This document shows, in pieces, positions 22,863 to 29,757 of a stretch of 64,000 nucleotides of DNA. The position numbers were made by a program, and so were the translations under genes. The stretch is from Charina bottae. Its lineage: Eukaryota; Chordata; Lepidosauria; Squamata; Charinaidae. Numbering within the stretch: position 1 is the stretch's first letter; each line of letters begins with the position of its first letter. The notes under the pieces are model-generated. The model did not search any database and had not been told where the DNA came from. It was given only the letters and a program-made list of their open reading frames with translations. The stretch spans positions 1 through 64,000 of the forward strand of contig JALMGJ010000016.1 in NCBI GenBank assembly GCA_023362775.1, read 5' to 3'.

Positions 22863-25129
22863 TTTTTTTTTTTAATTTTATTAAGTTTTACAATACATAA
22901 TAAAAGTTAGAATAGAAAAAAGAAATAGAAACAGAAATACAAAATAAGAAAAAGATAAAGAAAAAGTGAAGTCAAGAAATAATAAGCAAAGAAAATATAG
23001 AAAATAGATGTCCTCCAATCTATCATTGAACTTAAAGTACAATAATTAATTTTAAATGTTAGTCCTTCATACAATACACAGGAACTTTTCTTTGTCATAT
23101 GCCTTTTAATTTCTTTAATCCAATCTTCTAATCTTCATATAGGTTTCACCTTTCTTGCTGTCTCCCAATAATCCATCTTTGGCTTCCACTCCTTGAAGTA
23201 GTAGTTAAATATTGAATGTTCATTACTGCATATTTATATCTTCAATAAAGTCCAATTAGTATAACAAATAAAAGCCTTATTTACTTCTAATAAACTACAA
23301 TATATTCTATTCATATTATGACTCATAATCTAACATATTACGTAACTTAATACATAATATAGCAATTCTTATAATATTCATACATATATGTTTCTATAAT
23401 TTAATTCTAATATATATATATATATCTCCATAAAAAAGGAATTCTTATATCTCAATTATCCTTCTATAATTTCCATTCCTTGTAATAGTATCCATTTAAA
23501 CTAAGTGCATAACCTATCATATCACTTAACCTAATACCTAATATATCAATTCTTATAATATTCATACATACATATTGATATATATCATCCTGTAGTAACC
23601 ATCATTCTAGTTCCATCTCATCATATCATTATCTTCTCATAAATATATCTCTAAAAAAAAATATTCTATAATATCAACTTATGTTTGTATTTAGCCTTAT
23701 ATCTTACATTTAGAATATCACTTTTTTATATATCCATACAATTTCTCATAACAATCCAAATCCATATTTTCATTAGCCTTTATATATCCATACAGTTTCT
23801 CATATCTTCTGTTTAGGTTATGCCAAAATCACAATACGCAATGGCAAATTCGCAATATACAGCCTGTTCCTTTCTATATCTCATATAGAATATCAGAGCA
23901 ACCTTCTCTCCCTTTCCACGTATTTCACAACATCCATCCAACTGCACACCCAGATTTTCACCCTGTCTCCACTGCCACAACATATCTATACCAAGATTAT
24001 AGTGTATAGCCTTCAGAATGTTTTTCTGAACTAATATATTTAAAATTCCCTCCTCCTGTTTCTCCTCTACTTCAAAAGCATTTTTCTTTTCTGTTTCTAT
24101 TTCTATTTTCTGCTCTTTCTTTGTTTTGCAAAGTTACCAACAGTGATTCCAATGACCTTTGAATATCTGAGAGAGCCTCAGTAAGCTCTCTTCTGAACTC
24201 ATGAAGTGCTAATTGGAAAGCCATTTTTTCTGTGTCCTTCAAATTAAAATAACAACCCTTCTATTCAAAACAATAGTCATATGATCTATCCATGGAATAC
24301 TACCAGCAGGATCTATTAAGCAAAACGTTGTTTTTTTTTTAAAGTTAAAAGAAAAAAGAGAGTTCCAATAATCCAAAATACAGGAGAGAATAATATTTTA
24401 AACAGTTTATAGAGGGAAAAATAAAAATATATTCCAAGTGAAACAGAATCCACCCTGGGAGAATGTAGATAAAGAAGAAGAAAAAAAAAACGTTACCCTG
24501 TGTTTTTATTCTTCAAGCTGCGAGCTTTCGTTCTTCAAGCTGCAAGCTGCTTAATCCAAACAAACAGTTTCTCAAGAAATGAATAGTCAGTTAGTTTATC
24601 AAGCGAAGAATTACAAACAGAGTCTCTTAAATCCCTCTAATACAAAAGAAAGGTAAAAAAAATGCAGACGTTTCATTATGTTGCAAATATAGAGTCCATC
24701 AAGCTTCCACCAGAATCAGTCAAAGCAAAGAAAGCACAAAACCAGCCAACATTTTAAGCAAAGTCCAAAAGATAGATCTTAGATATCAAAAACTTTCTAA
24801 TCTAAAAAAAAAAATTCCTAAAGTGATCTAAAAGCGGCTGTACGCTCTTGTGTCTCTTCAAAGAGACTTGTTTTCCCTGCGAGAGCAAGATATCTCTCGG
24901 CCATTTCCCTTGCACTTACCCTGTTCTCTCCGCGGTGGAAACTACAGAGAAAAAGCAAGGGTAGGAAGTTCCAATGGCCCCCCGAGCAATCTTCTGGTCT
25001 CCCCTTCTTCAGGGGAAAAAGCTTCAGTGGTCCACAACTTCTGCAATCCACTGCAAGCAAGGAAAATTCAGCCAGTTCTCAGAGCTCTGAGAAATCCAAC
25101 TGGTCGAGCTGGCAGCCAAGCCTGGAGTC
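22863..25129 (-). mobile_element. L1-like element without ORF2
   Basis: A 2,267-bp insertion in the copia frame with an exact 17-bp target duplication, ctccccctagcacattc (22846-22862 and 25130-25146), and a poly(T) at the left edge, so it lies in reverse. Its 3' end (cttaataaaattaaaa on the minus strand) and A/G-rich 3' UTR match the L1 at 4.45 kb. The 5' end is a GC-rich leader (about 24820-25129). Between them is only a short ORF1-like region (minus, from about 24224: MAFQLALHEFRRELTEALSD, then after a shift a Glu/Lys-rich frame ending near 23830) and long AT-rich DNA; no RT or endonuclease is seen. It may be a half-L1 type nonautonomous element or a deletion derivative. Confidence 0.75.
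23830..24224 (-). pseudogene. ORF1-like reading frame of the short L1 element
   Basis: On the minus strand, ATG near 24224 opens MAFQLALHEFRRELTEALSDI, a heptad-like amphipathic stretch rich in Leu, Glu and Arg, as in the coiled coil of L1 ORF1 proteins. It stops after about 53 codons. An overlapping frame then continues with Glu/Lys-rich and aromatic residues (for example GIDMLWQWRQGENLGV) to a stop near 23830. The simplest reading is one frame broken by an indel. Assignment to ORF1 is by position and composition, not by a recognised signature. Confidence 0.4.
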
Positions 25130-25145
25130 CTCCCCCTAGCACATT

Positions 25146-25332
25146 CAATTCCATCCTTTTCAATAGAACATCCAGTACCCTTAAACACAACAGTATACCC
25201 AGACTTAACCAGGGCTGGAACGCTGAGGAGGGAAAAATCAAGTGTAGGAACACACAACACATTTTGTACACTTATCCCCAAACAAGGAATGTATACTTCA
25301 CCCTGAAAAGACACATCAGCCATGGATCAGAA
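25146..25332 (-). pseudogene. pol: Ty1/copia pol, protease C-terminal part
   Basis: Upstream continuation of the copia frame on the far side of the L1-like insertion. It reads MADVSFQGEVYIPCLG..., NVLCVPTLDFSLLSVPALVKSGYTVVF, then the CSIEKDG turn, and joins the main frame through the duplicated target site. The pattern VLxVPxLxxxLLSVxxLxxxGYxVxF is the known spacer between the copia protease and integrase. The catalytic Asp-Ser/Thr-Gly of the protease and everything upstream are gone: at about 25333 the sequence changes into an L2-like LINE fragment. Confidence 0.88.
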
Positions 25333-25490
25333 ACCATGCTTAATGATATCAAATGCTACTGAGAGGTTTAATACGACCAGAAGGGTTCCACATGTCCCAT
25401 TCAGGTCCTGACAAAGCAACCAATGCATTTTGAGTCCCATGTTCGGGTCTGAGCCCTGACTGAAATTGGTCAAGATGATTGGTCTAGATG
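25333..25490 (-). mobile_element. L2/L3-CR1 clade LINE fragment, left part
   Basis: Homologous to plus-strand 31066-31210 of the LINE at 29.9-32.3 kb (RT region before the first catalytic aspartate), for example gatatcaaatgctactgagag against gtatcgaatgccactgagag. It continues at 28329 after the outer hAT insertion. Its left edge meets the copia protease region with no LTR and no LINE 3' end, so a deletion or rearrangement lies at this joint. Confidence 0.75.
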
Positions 25491-25741
25491 ATCTACCTCA
25501 AGGGTCGGAAATGGCGGCTCGCGAGCCAAATGCGGCTCTTTGGCCCCTTGAGTGTGGCTCTTCCGCAGGCAGGCGTGGCGGGGCAGGCGCGGCAGCGGGC
25601 ATGGTGTGCGTGGCTGTGGGCATACTAGGCCCAGCCTCTCTTTTTCCTCCGGGGACCGGCTTCACACAGTCTCGCGAGAGTTTGGAAGCCTCCGTCTCCG
25701 GCAGCCATCTTGACGATGGGCACTTGCCCATCGCCTTAACC

Positions 25742-27355
25742 CAGGGCTTTCCAAACTGTGTGTCGACACAATACTGTGTCGCCGGGGCCCCCAAGTGTGT
25801 CGCGTGACAAGCCGGAAGCGCTGATGAAAATGCCCTTGGTTCTGGCAGGGAGGTGAAAATCGCGTGCGCGCGCGCTGCCAGGCCACCCGGAGTGGAAATT
25901 CTCCGCACCAATCAGCTGTGCGTCGGGAAGCCCGGCAGCCTGCACGCGCGATTTTTGCCTCCCTGCCGGAACCGAGTGCATTTTCGGGGTCCCGGAGTCT
26001 GCCCTTTCGAAGGGGCAGCGGTGGTGGGCCAGCAGTGCTTCCGGGTTCCAGGACGCCGCTGCTGCCGCTGCCCCTTTGGAAGAGCAGGCTCTGGGGACCC
26101 CAAAAATGCCCTCGGTTCCAGCAGGGAGGCAAAAATCGCGCGCGCACGCTGCGGGGGCTTCCCGGCCCACAGCTGATCAGCACAGAGAATTTCCACCCCG
26201 TCCCCCCCCCACCGCGCCAATCAGCTGTGCGTCGGGAAGCCGGCAGCCTGCACGTGATTTTTGCCTCCCTGCTGGAACCGAGGGCATTTTCGGGGTCCCC
26301 GGAGCCTGCCCTTTCGAAGGGGCAAGCGGTGGTGGGCCATCAGTGCTTCCGGGTTCCAGGACGCCGCTGCTGCCACTGCCCCTTTGGAAGAGCAGGCTCT
26401 GGGGACCCCAAAAATGCCCTCGGTTCCAGCAGGGAGGCAAAAATCGCGCGCGCACGCTGCGGGGCTTCCCGGAGCACAGCTGATCAGCACAGAGAATTTC
26501 CACCCCATCCCCCCCACCGCGCCAATCAGCTGTGCGTCGGGAAGCCGGCAGCCTGCACGCGCGATTTTTGCCTCCCTGCCGGAACCGAGGGCATTTTCGG
26601 GGTCCCCGGAGTCTGCCCTTTCGAAGGGGCAAGCGGTGGTGGGCCATCAGTGCTTCTGGGTTCCAGGACGCCGCTGCTGCCGCTGCCCCTTTGGAAGAGC
26701 AGGCTCTGGGGACCCCGAAAATGCCCTCGGTTCCAGCAGGGAGGCAAAAATCGCGCACGGATGCTGCGGGGCTTCCCGGCACACAGCTGATCAGCACAGA
26801 GAATTTCCACCCCGTCCCCCCCCCCCCCCCACCGCGCCAATCAGCTGTGCGTCGGGAAGCCGGCAGCCTGCATGCACGATTTTTGCCTCCCTGCCGGAAC
26901 CGAGGGCATTTTCAGGGTCCCTGGAGTCTGCCCTTTCGAAGGGGCAGCGGTGGTGGGCCATCAGTGCTTCCGGGTTCCAGGACGCCGCTGCTGCCGCTGC
27001 CCCTTTGGAAGAGCAGGCTCTGGGGACCCCGAAAATGCCCTCGGTTCCAGCAGGGAGGCAAAAATCGCGCGCGCACGCTGTGGGGCTTCCCGGCCCACAG
27101 CTGATCAGCACAGAGAATTTCCACCCCGTCCCCCCCCACCGCGCCACACCGCGCCAATCAGCTGTGCGTCGGGAAGCCGGCAGCCTGCACGCGATTTTTG
27201 CCTCCCTGCTGGAACCGAGGGCATTTTCGGGGTCCCCGGAGCCTGCCCTTTCGAAGGGGCAGCCATTGCCGCCGCAGCCACAACCGCCAGTGCTTCCAGG
27301 TTTTTGTGGGCTGGCCGTTGGTGTGTCGCCAACGGCAAAAGTTTGGAAAGCCCTG
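25742..27355. mobile_element. Nested hAT-type element with palindromic array (inner)
   Basis: A 1,614-bp element within the outer hAT. Ends are cagggctttccaaac and gtttggaaagccctg, an exact 15-bp inverted repeat, with exact 8-bp target duplication ccttaacc (25734-25741 and 27356-27363). Next to the left end is a gtgtgtcg/tgtgtcgcc motif shared with related elements at 28.4, 34.0 and 41.7 kb. Almost all of the interior is an array of a roughly 310-bp unit. There is no transposase. Long overlapping frames on both strands come from GC richness and the repeat, not from genes. Confidence 0.9.
25825..27245. repeat. Alternating inverted ~155-bp half-units (about 310-bp period)
   Basis: The motif gaaccgagggcattttc occurs in forward sense near 25970, 26277, 26583, 26898 and 27213. 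Its complement gaaaatgccctcggttcc (or aaaaatgccc...) occurs near 25827, 26105, 26411, 26717 and 27032. Thus five forward and five inverted half-units alternate, and each full unit is an imperfect hairpin. Every unit also carries a ccaatcagctg site (25908, 26217, 26523, 26838, 27155), a consensus CCAAT box. Polymorphic C runs (for example 26814-26830) separate units. Confidence 0.88.
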
Positions 27356-27741
27356 CCTTAACCTCTTCCTTGCTGCTCTGCTTACTCTTTTTCTCCGTGC
27401 AAAAGCAGCACATTTCCACCCCAGAGCCCTAAGTGTGCGCAATTGGCTCCCGCCCGCAAACCCCGCTCCCGCGCTGGATTCCCCACCAGCTTTACTTTGC
27501 CTGGACTGGGGGCGTGAGAGGCTCCGGAAGAGAAGCGACTGGAGCAGTCGAGCCTCTCTTTCCCTTCTTCTTCCAAACCTCCCCCGCCCCCTTCCAGAGC
27601 AATTTGTCGAAGACGCCCGCTTGCTGCTGCTGCGTGGCTGCTGCTCAACTGATCATGAAGGAACCAGGATGTTTACGCGAGCGTGCTTTACCTACCCACT
27701 TTTTAACATATTTGCTTCTGCTGGGGGCGGGGAAAGGATCT

Positions 27742-28020
27742 TGACCGGCCAGGGAAGGCGCGCGGGCGGAGCTGCCTGCCTGGCACTCGGGCGCTCCGGC
27801 TGGGGTGCAGCGCGACGGGAGCATCGCCGGCGGCCCGCAAGGACCGGCCAGGGAAGGCACGCGGGCGGAGCTGCCTGCCTGGCACTCGGGCGCTCCGGCT
27901 GGGGTGCAGCGGGACGGGAGCTCCGCCCGCGTGCCTTCCCTGGCCGGTCCTCGCGGGCCGCCGGCGATGCTCCTGTCCCGCTGCACCCCAGCCAGAGCGC
28001 CCGAGTGCCAGGCAGGCAGC
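27742..28020. repeat. ~99-bp direct repeat followed by its inverted copy
   Basis: A GC-rich unit beginning gaccggccagggaaggc occurs at 27742 and again at 27841 as a direct repeat. From about 27920 the reverse complement follows (gccttccctggccggtcc near 27942, then gagtgccaggcaggcag near 28000). The RNA or single strand could form a hairpin with an arm of about 100 bp. It lies in the right part of the outer hAT. Confidence 0.85.
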
Positions 28021-28089
28021 GCCGCCTGCGCAGTCGTGGCAGCGGGCATGGCGGCGGCGGGCACTGCAGCGGGCATGGCGGCAGCAGGC

Positions 28090-28250
28090 CCTAAGTGTGC
28101 GCGATTGGCCCCCGCCCACAAACCCCGCCCCCTTCCACGCGATTGGCTCCCGCCCGCAAACCCCGCCCCCTTCCACGCGATTGGCTCCCGCCCGCAAACC
28201 CCGCCCCCTTCCACGCGATTGGCCCCCGCCCGCAAACCCCGCCCCCTGGC
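28090..28250. repeat. 38-bp tandem repeat with CCAAT and GC boxes
   Basis: Four copies with an exact 38-bp period (gattgg at 28103, 28141, 28179 and 28217). Each copy has attgg (CCAAT box on the minus strand) and ccccgccccc (Sp1-type GC box). A diverged single copy, caattggctcccgcccgc, is near 27439, also after gccctaagtgtgcgc. This is a promoter-like arrangement. Whether it drives transcription cannot be told from sequence. Confidence 0.85.
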
Positions 28251-28328
28251 TCTCGAGCACTTAAAAAGGTGCACGAGCATACCAAAATGGCTCTCGGCTC
28301 AAAAAGTTTGCCGACCCTTGATCTACCT

Positions 28329-28397
28329 CATCTAGCACTCTCTGCAACTGTCACTCCACCATCCTCTCCAAAATCTTCTCTAAAAAGGGAAGTTTGA
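28329..28397 (-). mobile_element. L2/L3-CR1 clade LINE fragment, right part
   Basis: Continues 25333-25490 across the outer hAT. It matches plus-strand 31220-31290 of the better LINE (catccagggtcctttgaagttgcaacacc) as catctagcactctctgcaactgtcactcc. It ends where a truncated hAT-family copy begins. Confidence 0.7.
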
Positions 28398-28556
28398 TGT
28401 CTGCACGGTGGCGGCACGGGGGGGCATGCGGCGGCGCGCGCGTGCATGGCAGCTGCCGTGCACACGCGTGCTGCCGCTTCCGGGTGGTGTGGCGACACAC
28501 CACGCTGTGTGTGGCGACACAGTTTTGTGTCGCGACACACAGTTTGGAAAGCTCTG
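28398..28556. mobile_element. Inner-hAT-family copy, left end missing
   Basis: The right end is gtgtcgcgacacacagtttggaaagctctg, which fits the right terminus of the family at 34033 and 41689; cactagat follows and would be the 8-bp target site. The interior is a GC-rich gcggcggcgcgcgcg-type stretch. No matching left terminus or left cactagat is found, so the left end is deleted or diverged. Confidence 0.7.
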
Positions 28557-28748
28557 CACTAGATTCTGCTCACATGGCATTTAATTTGGAGTTGAATGTG
28601 AACAATTTTATCTGCAAATTATCTAACAAACAAGTCATAGTGGCCCACAGGATAATCATCTGGCTGTGGGCCACTTTGCGCAGAACAGTTGTCTTGTTTT
28701 ATGGAAGACTGTTCTAATTTTGATTTTATAAAATCATTTCATAAGATT

Positions 28749-28915
28749 GAGATCCAGTTTGGTGTAGTGGTTAAGGCACTGGGCTAGAAACCAGGAGAAT
28801 GTGATTTCTAGTCCTGCCTTAGGCATGAAGTCATCTGGTTGACCTTGGGCCAGTCTCTCTCTCTCAGCCTTAGGAAGGAGGCAATGGCAAACTACTTCTG
28901 GGGGGAAAAACTCTA
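28749..28915 (+). mobile_element. MIR/CORE-like tRNA SINE, short
   Basis: tRNA-like head (agtttggtgtagtggttaaggc..., B-box-like ttctagtcc) followed by the core ggttgaccttgggccagtctctctctctcag. Ends after ggaggcaatggcaaactacttctgg and a short A run. Target duplication tttcataagatt is exact (28737-28748 and 28916-28927), so this is a complete short insertion. The tail segment carried by the longer copies is absent. Confidence 0.85.
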
Positions 28916-28927
28916 TTTCATAAGATT

Positions 28928-29640
28928 AAAAACATTATTCTTTTTTGTACATCACTCTGGCTCTTTGGGGAGGAATAAAAATTATAAAAATAAAATAAAT
29001 AATATAGATAAGACTTTTATCAGTCTGCCCACATGAAAGGTATTTGCATGCAAGTTTATATGAGGCCAAGACATACAGTATTAACAGCACATGTAGTTTT
29101 AACCTTAAGTTTATGAATGTAAGGATAATAATGACCACATTTTTTGAGAACAGTCTTCAGGATTAAATTAAATGGGGAGAAAGGAGCAAGATAGAAAATT
29201 GTGTTTTATTTTTTTTTCCTTACTTCCTTTACCTCCTTTTTATTTAGTACAGAAGGAAGAAGAGCATGAGTTTCTATCTCACTGCAAAAAAAAAGTTATT
29301 TCAATCTGTTTATGCCTTCAGGCAAAATAAAATACAATAAAATGCTTGCCTTCTCAGATAAAAGAAGGACAACACAACAAAAATGAAGCCATATGAAGCA
29401 TATGGAACAAAAATCTAATTATAGCTCTTAATTTAAATGGCATCCATGTTTATGTTACTTAACCCCCAAGTAAACAAAACAAAATATACTTGTACTAACC
29501 AGCACCTGCAAGGTTAGAACATTATTATAAGACCTACATCTGTATCCTTGCCAAAAGTGAATGCCAAATACAACTCAGAGGCAGAGGCCAAGCAGCAGCC
29601 TGTCTATAGTAAATTACATTTTATTATTAAATAGGAAAAT
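28928..29640. other. Non-coding DNA with a LINE/SINE-type 3' tail
   Basis: At 28945-29005 tacatcactctggctctttggggagg, followed by an AAAAT-rich tail, looks like the 3' end of a CR1/L2-clade element into which the preceding SINE fell. The rest is AT-rich and unassigned. Confidence 0.4.
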
Positions 29641-29695
29641 TTAAGCTGCCATCCCATTTCTGTGCCTGTGTGATCAGCATTTATCAGTTTAGCAA
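29641..29695 (+). repeat. Left arm of 55-bp inverted repeat (TTAA end)
   Basis: Starts ttaagctgccatcccattt and ends tcagtttagcaa. It pairs with 32423-32477 in inverted orientation at 54 of 55 positions. TTAA is the outermost tetramer on both sides. Confidence 0.93.
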
Positions 29696-29757
29696 CTGTT
29701 CCCAAGTCAGGGGTGTCCACGGAGGGTTCAAAAAAGTTAAGATTAAAGCTCTACTCT

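Larger units (their letters stand above)
25499..28320. mobile_element. GC-rich hAT-type DNA transposon (outer)
   Basis: A 2,822-bp insertion in the L2-like fragment with exact 8-bp target duplication atctacct (25491-25498 and 28321-28328) and inverted ends caagggtcgg/ccgacccttg. Similarity of the ends continues: gcggctcgcgagcc at left and ggctctcggctcaaaaag at right. An 8-bp duplication and a CA-G/C-rich terminal repeat of this form are typical of the hAT superfamily. No transposase frame is seen, so it is nonautonomous. It contains a second hAT-type element (25742-27355), an inverted-repeat block and a 38-bp tandem array. Confidence 0.88.

Noticed and set aside
23200..23820. AT-rich region with repeated ttcatacatata and atatcaattcttataat phrases
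   Set aside because: Considered as a separate satellite or matrix-attachment region. It lies inside the L1-like element bounded by a 17-bp duplication, and the phrases are loose. Kept as element interior.
25825..27245. A regularly spaced array that might suggest CRISPR or satellite DNA
   Set aside because: The unit is about 310 bp, is itself palindromic and lies wholly inside a transposon with target duplications, in a vertebrate-type genome. Not CRISPR, and too local for a satellite.
25498..28717. Many long overlapping frames on both strands (up to about 370 codons)
   Set aside because: They coincide with the CpG-rich hAT repeats, follow the 310-bp and 38-bp periods, exist in nearly all six frames and show no domains. 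They are by-products of GC richness.
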